DNA of 64,000 nucleotides from Dolomedes plantarius. Lineage: Eukaryota; Arthropoda; Arachnida; Araneae; Dolomedidae. The stretch covers positions 196,246,960 to 196,310,959 of the forward strand of contig OU015492.1 in assembly GCA_907164885.2 (NCBI GenBank). The letters are read 5' to 3'. A program made the translations under genes and the position numbers. Positions within the stretch are counted from its first letter, which is position 1; every line of letters starts with the position of its first letter. Shown one piece after another: positions 1 to 10,602 of this stretch. The notes beneath the pieces are model-generated. The model was not told where the DNA came from. It searched no databases and saw only the letters and a program-made list of their open reading frames with translations.

Positions 1-190
1 GAAGTTTGGAGCTGTTTTGCTATAATTTTAGGTATTTCTTTATCAATTTTTTTGTATTAAATTAAAGTGGAATGTAATTAAGGAACATATTCAATTTAAG
101 TTCACATAAATACTTACTCAGTTGTTGATTTTATTAATTTATTCAAAGGTATATGTAACAAACACTAGAAAAGGACATATTAATGCAGAT
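1..190. other. AT-rich sequence, no feature seen
   Basis: No reading frame, repeat or RNA-like structure is visible before the tandem array that starts near 191. Confidence 0.5.
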
Positions 191-505
191 TCATGAATAG
201 CCATGGATTCTGTAGAGTATTACATTAGAGTACTACAATGGAAGTCGCTAAAAATATATTTGTTTTATTAATGTGAGACTTGCGATGGATGCAAGTCATA
301 AATAGCCATGGATTCTGTAGAGTATTACATTAGAGTACTACAATGGAAGTCTCTAAAAAGATATTTGTTTTATTAATGTGAGACTTGCGATGGATGCAAG
401 TCATAAATAGCCATGGATTCTGTAGAGTATTACATTAGAGTACTACAATGGAAGTCGCTAAAAAGATATTTGTTTTATTAATGTGAGACTTACGATGGAT
501 GCTTA
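191..505. repeat. 105-bp tandem repeat, three copies
   Basis: The block AATAGCCATGGATTCTGTAG recurs with CCATGG at 201, 306 and 411, giving an exact 105-bp period. Copies differ at only a few bases (for example GTCGCT versus GTCTCT), so the expansion is recent relative to the surrounding transposons. The third copy decays after about 500. There is no coding potential in any frame. It is a short local minisatellite; whether it belongs to a dispersed satellite family cannot be told from this window. Confidence 0.93.
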
Positions 506-944
506 AAACATAAATGTTTGATGACCAGCCTAACAGTTGTGGGCGTGAGAGCAGCATATTTATCCCCAGGAGCGAATGTATTCATTTGCGTCACAATCTG
601 TCGGGCTTGAGAATAATTAATTCAACTTAATATTTATTTTAAGTGGATCCTACTAATGTTATTTTGTTTGTAAAAAAAATCTCTGGGCTCCCCTGGTCGA
701 TCTTATGGCATCCTAAAAGCCCATAACTGGAATGGTGCTTATTGGACTTCTATTTTCACAGCTCTTGAGGCATAAACTTTCCTTTTCATGTTAGGCCAAG
801 TTTATCGATATCTTCCCACTTTCCTCCTCCAGAAATTCGGCTAAACTATGGCTCTTAAACTATAATTCAACTAAAACTATGGCTCTTAAACTATAATTCA
901 CGAAAGAAAAAGGCTATCTTGCCAGACTTATCAAAGCTCTAAAG
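506..944. other. Non-coding sequence with a 31-bp direct duplication
   Basis: Mostly unique AT-rich DNA. The only structure seen is at 845-900, where ACTATGGCTCTTAAACTATA is repeated with a 31-bp offset. The last eight bases (CTCTAAAG, 937-944) are the left target duplication of the hAT MITE that follows. Confidence 0.6.
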
Positions 945-1234
945 CAGTGATTCTCAACCACTGTGACGCGGCACTTTTGTGTGCCGCCAAATTTTAAAAA
1001 TATATATAGTAAAAATTATAATGCTTTTTTTTATTATGAGCAAAGTTTGTTTAAATTAAAGAAAAGAACACTGTAAAAGAAAACTGTTGTTTTTATAGTT
1101 AAATGCCATATTTTTAATTGTTTTTATTCGTTTTAAGTAAACAACTTTTAAACTTATCTTTTTCTTTGTGTGCCGCCAAATTTGGAAATCGTTAAAAGTG
1201 TGCCGCGACAAAAAAAAAAGGTTGAGAACCACTG
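945..1234. mobile_element. hAT-type MITE, complete
   Basis: The 290-bp element starts CAGTGATTCTCAACCA and ends with the inverse of CAGTGGTTCTCAACC, a terminus typical of hAT non-autonomous elements. It is flanked by a perfect 8-bp target duplication CTCTAAAG at 937-944 and 1235-1242. Subterminal sequence is also inverted (GCGGCACTTTT on the left, AAAAGTGTGCCGCG on the right), with TGTGCCGCCAAATTT near both ends. It has no ORF, so it would depend on a hAT transposase in trans. Confidence 0.93.
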
Positions 1235-1242
1235 CTCTAAAG

Positions 1243-2947
1243 TGTAAGATTCAATCACAGCGTATCTCTTCATATTTGCTCGCGAGTCAATGAAGTCGCA
1301 ATTTCGTTTATTGTACTCGTATTTCAGATAATTTGTTTAGGGTTATCCAGATAATTATATTTCCCAAGTATTTTGCCCCTTATATGTGCACACAGTATCT
1401 ATATAGATAGTCAATAAATAGTAACACATTTATATTCTACTTTTGCCATTTTACAGGTTTAATTTTCTTTATGTGCAAACAAAATCTTAAAGTATTCTCA
1501 TTTCTCTTTGAATACGAATGAAATATAAGATAGAATGTATACAAAGTGGATTAAACCCAGACTACTAAATACAATCCTAAATATATAGAAAAGTAAAAAA
1601 AAATTGAGCTTTGAAATTGTTTTTTTTTATACTTTGAGGGAATCAAAATATGTTTACCATTAAAAATTTAACTCAAAAGTTATAAATGTTTATGATATTT
1701 CTTTGACGAGTAATATAATAAGCGCAATATTTTCAAACGCCCTGCATACTTTATAAAATTAATTCATTCCATTACGTAATTATTATAAATTTATTTTAAG
1801 GTTAGTAATATAAATTACTGTAATTTCCTGGAAAATAAGTTTTTAATAGCAAATTTTCTCCTCCTGTCTTAGATTAAACTTACAAATATGCAGCATATAT
1901 AGTTTTAAATAGTTAGAAATAATTTAGCTGAACTGTGAGGAAATTTTCGTGTTCCTCAAACTATATGTTCCAGAGAAAAATTGAAAGTAAAATACGTTCT
2001 CATATCGACCGGATTCTGATAGAAAATGATCTTTTTATCTCTCTTCGAATCCGGCCATAATGACGAAAAATGTCGATAGTTTAGCCCGTTATCGGAGTTT
2101 GAGCTCTCTAGGTAAAATATTTCCAAAAATTCGAGTAGGATTCAGTTTTATTAAGCCACGACACCAATATGATTCGGGTATCTCCTAATGACTTAGCTCC
2201 AGCTCTCATATAAATAACAAGCATATGCACGCAAAATAATCATTTACAGGACGTCGTGCTTTTACAAAATACGATAGTTGTTATAAATTTTTCTTTCAGA
2301 GTTTATAAAAGTTTGAAAACATACATTCGTGATTATACTAATTCTCCCATTTCCATGTACTTGTATTTCGAGCTTATTAAACTCTCGAAGAGCCCCCAGA
2401 AATGGATTTATTTTTTCTCATGGCGAAAGCGTGGATTATAAGTTAAGCTCATAGTAGGGATTTTAATTGTACTGCATAAATTTGAATGGTAAGTTTTCTC
2501 CAAATTTATGTCATTGTTTGCGGTACGTAAATTAATTTTCCTCTCGGAAGAGATTAAGATAAATTAAATAAATGAAATCAAATACACTCAATTCTCTTCC
2601 TACTCATGAAATTAAAACGTATTAAACTTCAAAAGGGGATGCATTTCTTCATTAACTTCATCGAACGTAATTCAAACCAATGTTTGAAACCATAGCGATT
2701 TAGTTTATCTAAGACAGTTTTAATTAGCAGTTCCGTTCGGCGAAAATAGACTGTGATTTGGAATAAGCGTGTTAATGCCAGGGTATGTCTTTTCATATTT
2801 ACGTTATTATTATATACAATTCGTGGGGCGTGATATAAACATTGACTGAGAAATAGTAATCAATACTTTATAAATTTCGTCGGAACAGATGATAAAATTG
2901 ATATAGTTCTAAAATTTTGTAATTTTTCTCAATTTATATAATTAAAA
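1243..2947. other. Non-coding AT-rich stretch
   Basis: No convincing gene, repeat unit or element boundary is seen. A 61-codon frame at 2256-2441 lacks any recognisable motif and I treat it as chance. Confidence 0.5.
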
Positions 2948-3066
2948 CTAGCTGAAAACCCGCGCTTCGCTACGGAGTACATTTAAATTAAATACAACGG
3001 TCAATGTATGCAATTAATGCCAATATATATATAATAAATACGACGATCAATGTATATAATTGATGT

Positions 3067-3106
<40 letters not shown>

Positions 3107-3755
3107 AAAAAATCGTAAGGGATATTTTTATAGACAAAATAATGTAGAAGAAGATATTCAAATTAAATCTAATATAAAGAATACTAAAGAATATAGTACA
3201 GTTAATATAGTACAGTTTCTAGAACATTTCTTTTACTGTATTTTAATATTTTTTTGGATGATGTCCAATCGTCTGCCGCATTAGCAAGAAAAAAAAATAT
3301 TTTTTGTCTATTTAGTTTTTATGCACGTGACGATAAATTTATTTAAAGTACCAGAAAAAGAAGTCACGTGATCAGCATTTAATAAATTAAATTCTAAAAA
3401 TTAATCTTTAAAAATTCACCAAAAACCAGGAAATGGAGGTAAAGATTCGAAAAAGATTTAATTTTAAAGGAATTTTTATGATCTTTCTTGTGATATGAAT
3501 TTTATAACCCTCAAATTATTATTTTAAATGCAAACGTAAAAAAAGTAAAAAAAAACAGCTTAAAAATTTAATTTAAAAAAATCTAAGAGGAATTTTTCAA
3601 AAATCTCTCTTAGTGCACCCCTACACTATAAGAAGAATCGCCATGCAAAATTTCAGCCCTTTAGGTCCAGCGGTTTGGTCTGTGCGTTGTATGTCAGTCA
3701 GTCAGTCAGTCAGTGAATGAATGAGTCAGTTACGGAACTGTTTTATATATATAGA
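2948..3755 (-). mobile_element. Helitron-like non-autonomous element, copy 1
   Basis: Read on the minus strand the 808-bp unit begins TCTATATATATAAAACAG and ends GGGTTTTCAGCTAG. It sits between a host A and a host T, with no target duplication, which is the Helitron signature (5' TC, 3' CTRR). Upstream of the CTAG end is a hairpin-forming block, degenerate here but perfect in copies 3 and 4. It contains a (GTCA)n stretch near 3692-3719, an internal (TA)n near 3070-3100, and two CACGTGA motifs. No protein is encoded. This copy is longer than copies 2 and 3 because of about 100 bp of extra internal sequence. An RTE-derived SINE is the alternative class; the ends favour Helitron. Confidence 0.75.
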
Positions 3756-4896
3756 TTAGTAAAGTAATAGTTATAGCTATCAAACTTTTTTTCATTCTTT
3801 TAAAGAGTCAGAAACTCGGTGATCAAAATCGAGAAACCTGTTCCCCGGAAGTCTTACTCAAATCCGATACCTCGCAATCATTGTTTGCACGTTTTGCTGG
3901 GCCCTTCTGACCGAACTCCACAAAATAAAGGTGTAAAGAAAGCTTAATTATGAAACCTCCTATGAGATCGAAAAATAGATTAATGTATAATAAAAGAACC
4001 CTTATGGGAAAATAGTAGAATATATACAAATGTATTTTTAGAGCCCATAACTTTTTCCTTACAACAATGAAAATATATTTGTCGCAGACTCCATGGTTTA
4101 CCATGCTTTTCCCTCGTTGTTTGATTTACCTTTGTTGACTCCTGCCACATTTCGCGAGATAACTTTTTGATGTTTGGCAACACGTAATTAAATTTTGAGT
4201 CTTATTCTTTTCTTTTATTATTGTTATGTTAAGATACGGCGCCTGTTGGTGATATATTTTTCGGTCCCGTTTTTTCCTGCGGGAAGTATGTAACTTTGGT
4301 CTAAATTAATATATATATAAAGTTGTATGTGTGTCATTAGTAATCTGAATTAAACTAATATTTCTCGATATTATATGAGTACCTAAAGAATAACATCACA
4401 GGATCTGTTTCATTTTAAAGGAGCTCTCCCGGGACAATGGAGGTAGGAATTTTGCTTACCCTATAAGTTCGGTGTCACTTCCAAATATTTAATTTGAAAG
4501 TTGGGCGGAGTGACAACAATATTTTTACCATGACCAAAAATGACTTTTATTCCAATTTCAAGAATGTCGTGTCAAGAAAATGATTATTTTAACAACCTGT
4601 ACCAACATTTAACAAAGTGATATCACATTTTACTTTAAAAAAATTATACGTGGCACAGAGTAAGATAAAGTATCATGACAACTAAATAAGATTCTAAATC
4701 CATACATTTCCTAGGGAGCAGTTAGATAGACAAATTACTAGAAATATTATGTATAATTTTTTTGAACCTGGTTTTAAAATTATCTTTTTGCATAATAACG
4801 GAGGATTACCATTCATTATGTAAAGTCTTTAACATGAATCACTTGGAAATACTGAAAATTTGTTCGGAAAATAATTGAAAATAAGGACCATTGGTA
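3756..4896. other. Non-coding AT-rich stretch
   Basis: Two overlapping minus-strand frames (3823-4183) have no recognisable domain and no codon signal. Nothing else is seen. Confidence 0.5.
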
Positions 4897-4904
4897 CCTT
4901 AGAG

Positions 4905-5221
4905 CAGTGGTCCCCAACCCCCGGGCTCCGGACCGGTACCGGTCCGTGGATCAAATGGTACCGGGCCGCCAGCTTAGGGCCACAAGCTCAGGGTTCTCAT
5001 TGATTTAGCGTTCTAGTGAGTTAAAATGTTAAATCCCTTTATATTCATTTTTTGGTGTAACTGTATTTTATTTTGAAGGCATGTTTAAGTAAAATTAAAT
5101 TAAAATTATTAAATCAAAACAATCTAAAATATAAACAATCAACGTCCCCCCCTTCAGCGGGCCGCGGTAAAATTATCATACGTTGACCGGTCCGCGGCGA
5201 TAAAAAGGTTAGGGAGCCCTG
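4905..5221. mobile_element. hAT-type MITE, second family, complete
   Basis: The 317-bp element begins CAGTGGTCCCCAACC and ends GGTTAGGGAGCCCTG. It is flanked by a perfect 8-bp duplication CCTTAGAG at 4897-4904 and 5222-5229. Its ends are GC-rich (GGACCGGTACCGGTCC on the left, GACCGGTCCGCGGCGAT on the right) around an AT-rich core with no ORF. A truncated relative is at 13151, matching this element's right end. Confidence 0.93.
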
Positions 5222-5229
5222 CCTTAGAG

Positions 5230-5917
5230 CATACACTCGTTTACTGTATATGTTATTCTTGTTTTCTAAAGTGAAATGTCTGGTCAAAGCAAATAAAAAA
5301 TGTTTCTGTATAAGAGACGGCAGAAATTCCTTGAAAAAACTCTTTTAAATGTTAAACATTATTAATGATGAGATTTATTTGTACTCGTTCTATCTCTATA
5401 TTCTTAAGCGGATTTCTTGAAAATCTTCAAGGAAAAAAGCAAAGGGTTGGCACTTAATGATGAGCTTTTGAATGAAAAAAATCGAATTACAAAGACTCTA
5501 AGCTAAAATACGGCTAAAATATCTGTATTTCTTCTCACAAAAAAATAAATAATTCAACAGAAGGAGTTTCACTAAAACCATCGCAAAATATAGCTTGGAA
5601 TTTTGTTCAAGACTTACTGAAAGTTCCTTGAAAAATTTGAAATTATGGATATTTTCTGAAGTATTTCAGCATGTAGTACTTTGATAGAGATTTATGGGGG
5701 AAAATATGCCTCAAAAACTGTGCTACGTATTTTCACTATCTCGGTGCTGCGGGACACGAACATAGCTATCGAAGCAAGTGGACGGCTAGTAGACTAGCTA
5801 CATATTTCTGGACTCTTACAAGGGTCTTTAGAAATTCTTAAATAATATCTTTATTTATCACAATCTTTTGTTGTGATTTTTAGGTATTAAGATTATTGAA
5901 AATACGTGCATAGATAG
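5230..5917. other. Non-coding stretch
   Basis: No gene or repeat seen. The last bases supply the left target duplication of the next MITE. Confidence 0.5.
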
Positions 5918-5925
5918 GTGACTTT

Positions 5926-6446
5926 CAGTGGCGTAGCGAGCATAACTGGCGCCCGGGGCACGATACCTTTGTGGCGCCCCTCTGAAAAACATATAGTAAT
6001 ATAATATATAGACCCTATATTGGCACCCTCGATAAACATATAATAACATAATATATAGACCTTATATTGGCACTCCCCCCCCCCGAAAAGCATATAGTAA
6101 CATAATATATAGACCTTATGTTGGTGGCCTCCCCTAAAAACATATAGTAATATAATATATAGACCTTATATTGGCACCCCCCACAAAATAATATAGTAAT
6201 ATAATATATATACCTTATATTGGCACCCTCCCTGAAAAACATATAGTAATATAATATATAGACCTTATATTGGGGCCCTCCCCTGAAAAACATATAGTAA
6301 TATAATATATAGACCTTATATTGGCATCCACCTCGAAAACATATAGTAATATAATATATGGATCTTACATTGGCGCCCCTCTGCGAGTGGCGCCCGGGGC
6401 ATGATAGACCCCCTTGCCCCCCCCCCCCCCCTTTGCTACGCCACTG
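5926..6446. mobile_element. hAT-type MITE with an internal satellite-like array, copy 1
   Basis: The 521-bp element has termini CAGTGGCGTAGCGAG and the inverse of CAGTGGCGTAGCAAAG, with a perfect 8-bp duplication GTGACTTT at 5918-5925 and 6447-6454. The interior is about eight tandem units of roughly 57-60 bp built on ATAGTAATATAATATATAGA then CCTTATATTGG and a C-rich spacer. The array is bordered on both sides by the GC-rich block GGCGCCCGGGGCA. The open frames across it, rich in Tyr-Ile-Tyr-Tyr, are produced by the repeat and are not genes. An inverted relative is at 55084-55547. Confidence 0.93.
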
Positions 6447-6454
6447 GTGACTTT

Positions 6455-7367
6455 AGTAGATATCAACCAAATGTGGCACTAAGATTTAGCATGGTAGATA
6501 TATACGAGCTTTATGCTCGTATTATAAAAAATAAGAAATAAATAAAATAAAATTTTGTTTTTTAAATCCGTATTATAGAGGATAATGTGGAATTCTAAAT
6601 AAAATATATGTAAATCCCTACTGCTGGTACTTTTTATATTCTCTAAAAAGCCAAAGGTACGATGTTAGGAACAACTCCAAGCAGACACTTTTATTGCCAT
6701 TACGTTAACTTCTATCTAAACTCCATCTTTCTTTTCAGGGAACTAAATTTGTGTTGAAATATGCTGATTTTAGTTGAATAAATTGCGAATGGACAAAAAC
6801 TTCAAGCAAGCTAAGCAAAAACTATGAGATCACAGTCTTGGACGAACATAGATTATCACCTTCTAGTGCCATGATAGGTCACCGTTTCAAGTTTCATAAA
6901 CGTTGTTTAAACTTTCCCATTGTTTATACAGCCTGTTTATACAATCTCTTTTCATAGAGGGAAAATGTTAACCCTTGTCATGAGAAGGTCCATTTGAAAT
7001 TCAGAAGGGCATCAGAAGTGAAAATTCTTTCTGCCATCGCTCGTAGAAATAGATTTCAAACGCGTTTCTAAACCTCACATAGCATTTGCTTTCAGCTAGG
7101 CACAATTTAGACAAAAATAATTTTTTTATGAAAGGAATGCAGTCCACTAAATTGAATGAATGTACAATTTCTTACCAAACATTCAATTGTTTACTAAAAA
7201 CCACTTTTAAAGTTTACTTGTAATAAATTTAGTAAACTACACAGACTCCTTGAAACATAAAAGTCATGTGAAGGGAATTCGAGCAAGTTCCTGGATTTCC
7301 TGGAGTTGTGAGTGTGGAGAGGGCGGTAGGGAGAAGCAGTCTGCTTATGTATTCCCCGAAATTCCTT
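6455..7367. other. Non-coding stretch
   Basis: Nothing recognisable. The 70-codon frame at 7250-7462 runs into the TTAA element that follows and is not credible as a gene. Confidence 0.5.
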
Positions 7368-7371
7368 TTAA

Positions 7372-8078
7372 GGGAACGGTGGACCTTTATTTCAGCAAAT
7401 CTCGTCATTGTAATACTGATTGTGTTTTTGTAAATAATATATATATTTCAGTAGATTATTAGTACCAAAATAATTTTTTTCAAGTAAAAAATCATTTCTG
7501 AAGCTTCTACAAAGTAATGTATAATGGGTAAGTGTAGTAATAAATTTTAAATCTGTATTTCTCAAACCAGATTTTTCAAGGTTTTTATATTTTTTAAATG
7601 CTCCATGCTACTTAATTTTTCTTCAAAATTCATGAAATTGATAAGGAAGAATTCTGATGCTGTTTACAAAAACAGTGGGTATGCATTTTACAATTAGACT
7701 TCATTAAGGTAATTAAATTTGATTTATAACTTTTCAAAAGGCAAAATTTTGATGAAAATCGGGATGGAATTCAGAAAAAAATCTCTCAAAAATTAACTAT
7801 TCAAGGGATTAAATAATTGATACCCAGATTTGTTTGTTATAAAGTTTAAAGAGATTAAAATGCAAAATCGAGGAAATATTTCAAAAATTAAGTAGCGAGG
7901 AGCATTTTAAAATTTTGTTTATAAATTTCAAATTTTTAAAAAAATCTTAAAATTATAGAGATATTGGAAATTTCTTTTAAGGTATTCTATTTATTTATAG
8001 TGAAATGTGCATATGTAAAAAATTTCGTATCTGTATGATGAAAAGTAAAAAAAGTAAATTTTAATGTCCATCGTTCCC
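7372..8078. mobile_element. TTAA-flanked foldback element, 707 bp
   Basis: Both ends are bounded by TTAA (7368-7371 and 8079-8082). The termini are inverted repeats, GGGAACGGTGGACC on the left and the inverse of GGGAACGATGGACA on the right. Inside is a second, stronger inverted pair at about 7589-7615 and 7887-7913, beginning AAATGCTCC and running through TACTTAATTTTT. There is no ORF. TTAA duplication points to piggyBac or Kolobok-type transposition; the termini do not decide between them. Related copies are at about 17860-18379 and 29008-30645. Confidence 0.8.
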
Positions 8079-8082
8079 TTAA

Positions 8083-9492
8083 TACGTAGTTCCCGCTTGG
8101 TTTGGTCTTCCTGTGGGTAATGTCATTGCAATGCTAAAAAAAAATCTAACTGTAATCATACTGTAGTACGTGATTTACACTTAATCTGTCAATTCAAATC
8201 TATTTTTACTATGGTGAAATAACATTCGTAACAAATTTGATGTAGATAGCGCAGTTACTGCAGGAAAGTTTTATTTTCTCTCAGACAAAGATTTTGTAGA
8301 AAAATCAAAGTCAAGTTAAATCACTCAAAAAGAAAATAGAGAAACTTTACACTCTTTGCAATTCTGTAACACATGTTACGTAGTAAAGTGAATTACATAT
8401 GCAAATATTCATTGTAAAAATAATTCCTTAAGAAAAACGCGAAAAAAATATCAATTATCTTTTCACTGCTTAAATAACATGCTTGCGTTACTTCATAATT
8501 ACTTTATACACAGTAGCATGAAATTCATGCCACACTTGTAATATTGATTCAAATATTACCGAAAGGAAAAAAAATGTAATTATCTAAGTATATTACAGAA
8601 AAAGATTTTTAATTTCAAGAATTTAATTGAATAAAATTAAAAACTGTCTTTTTTATGACTGAGCATTTTTATGCACCTGAGTTATTTCGCTCAAATGTTT
8701 TAAAATTTTAATTCCTGAAAAATACATCGGGGAAAATCCCACGATTTTTTACTTAACTGGCGAATAGCATTTAAAGTATAAAAAATAACTCTCTCTAGTC
8801 ATTCTTCATAACAAGAGAAAATATTTGTGAAGGAAACTTTTTTTGAATTCAATCATACTCTTTTTTTAAGATGTTATGAAATTAAGACCCGCTAATACGA
8901 AACTTTAAAAATTATTCAATATGAACGTAAACAAAAAATTTTAAAGTAACGTTTTTTCATTCCACATTCATGAAAGAAAATAATGCTAGAGGCAATGAAG
9001 TGCGATTGGCTGTTTTTATTTACGAGCGTGATAAGTCTTGCCACAAGGGTAAAGAGAAATAAAAGGAAATTAATTTTGCGAAACAATAGTTCTTTTTTCT
9101 GAACAATGTTTCTCCAGAAAAGGTCTTGAATATCATACTTTTGTTTGTCCAGAGAGAACTTTTTATAACATTATTGCTTCCGATTTTATACGATTTTTCA
9201 CTTTAAAAAAGTATTGTTTTATGAAATAAAAGAATTGCTTTGTTCTTTCAAACTATGCAAAAAGCAAAAATTATTAAGTTCACGAGGATTGTGATATATC
9301 ACATAAAATATTATACATGTATTAATTATACTTCACAATAAATTTATAAATCCTAATTTCAATTGTGGTCGTCGTAACCGAAGTGGAAATGCTTCAAATA
9401 ATACACAGTACTAATACACTTTTCTGGATCACTCATACAATATTTCGCCTACTCGAAATTGTGGTCCATCTCGACATACTTACGATTAGCAT
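8083..9492. other. Non-coding AT-rich stretch
   Basis: No ORF, element end or tandem repeat was found. Confidence 0.5.
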
Positions 9493-9494
9493 TA

Positions 9495-9718
9495 GGCCTC
9501 TTTCAGACGAGGCGGTAAGTTGATTCAACTAGTTGAACGGGCGGCTGTTAAGGAGTGTAGCCACATAACAAATGGTGGGGAATCTCACAAACCCCTTCAC
9601 ACGCAGTCAACTCGTCCGCCCAGGCGGTTTGCCAGTCTGAACAAGTTTCGCTAACGTGAACTTGACAGCCGATCGTTCAACTAGTTGAATCAACTAACCA
9701 CCTCGTCTGAAAGAGGCC
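9495..9718. mobile_element. TA-flanked MITE with long arms
   Basis: The 224-bp palindromic element has arms starting GGCCTCTTTCAGACGAGG. The arms continue through TTGATTCAACTAGTTGAAC for about 60 bp each side with few mismatches. It lies between TA dinucleotides (9493-9494 and 9719-9720), or TTA/TAA if these are part of the arms, so it could be Tc1/mariner-, PIF- or P-mobilised. The element is clearly more GC-rich than its flanks and has no ORF. Confidence 0.88.
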
Positions 9719-9720
9719 TA

Positions 9721-9994
9721 AGACTGACTCTTCCGACAGAAATAACCAGAGTTTCTCATGGCATTAAGAGAGTCTGATCACGCAAGCATACGCGATTTTT
9801 CAAGGTAGAACTCTTTAACTTCAGATATGTAAATCAAAAGAGGAAATGCATTAATAAAAAGGGTAATTTATTGATCACGAAATATTTTTTGGCTTAACTA
9901 ACACACACACACATATAAATATATAATTGTATTTCGTTATTTAGCAAAAACATATAAAATATCATATATTAGTTTCATGTTAAGTGATAATTCA
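9721..9994. other. Short non-coding interval
   Basis: Contains only a small (AC)n run near 9901. Nothing else seen. Confidence 0.5.
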
Positions 9995-9998
9995 TCAA

Positions 9999-10598
9999 CC
10001 CTTCAGCGGGCGTGCCAATTTTTGGAACACTAGCAGGCACGCGTGGCACAAAGTGCAACGTCGGTGCAACCGTCAAAGTGCAACCTTGATTATTCCTTTT
10101 GTAATAAACTTTTGATTTTCAAATTGAAAATAATAATTCTGCTTTTTATGAAAAGATGTAAAATGTTAATAATATTGAGATATATTTATAATGTAAGGTC
10201 AATGAATGCAGATACAATCGCCTTATTTCAAAAGTGTCCGGTTTATTGGATCTAAGGACAACTTGAGAATGGATTCCTATTTTGTCCAAAAACCTAAAAA
10301 ACAATGATATTGTCCATCTTCGGGATATGCTGGATACCGTGTAATAGCTGCACATTGTATCGACTACATCAACTCCTTTTGTCATATTGTAATCTTGTAT
10401 ATTCACCGGTTTACCACGGTTAAATCCCGATTAACAGTGAATGGAAAGGAATACAAGGGTCAGAAAATCAGACCTGAATTAGAAAGGGTGTAGCTATAAA
10501 TAGAAACTGCTTAGAGCATTCAAATTTTATATGTAAAAACAAAGCATTCAAAATTACGAAAATGTTGCACTTTGTACACAGGCACGCCCGCTGAAGGA
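9999..10598. mobile_element. piggyBac-like MITE, 600 bp
   Basis: The left end reads CCCTTCAGCGGGCGTGCC and the right end is the inverse of TCCTTCAGCGGGCGTGCC, with 17 of 18 bases matching. The right flank is TTAA (10599-10602); the left flank is TCAA (9995-9998), one change from TTAA. CCC-type ends with TTAA insertion fit the piggyBac superfamily. A subterminal inverted motif ACAAAGTGCAAC occurs near both ends. Small frames at 10043-10406 show no transposase motif. Confidence 0.75.
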
Positions 10599-10602
10599 TT
10601 AA

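Noticed and set aside
6015..6293. 92-codon minus-strand ORF rich in Tyr-Ile-Tyr-Tyr
   Set aside because: It is the translation of the tandem units inside a hAT MITE; the same happens in the inverted copy at 55086-55623.
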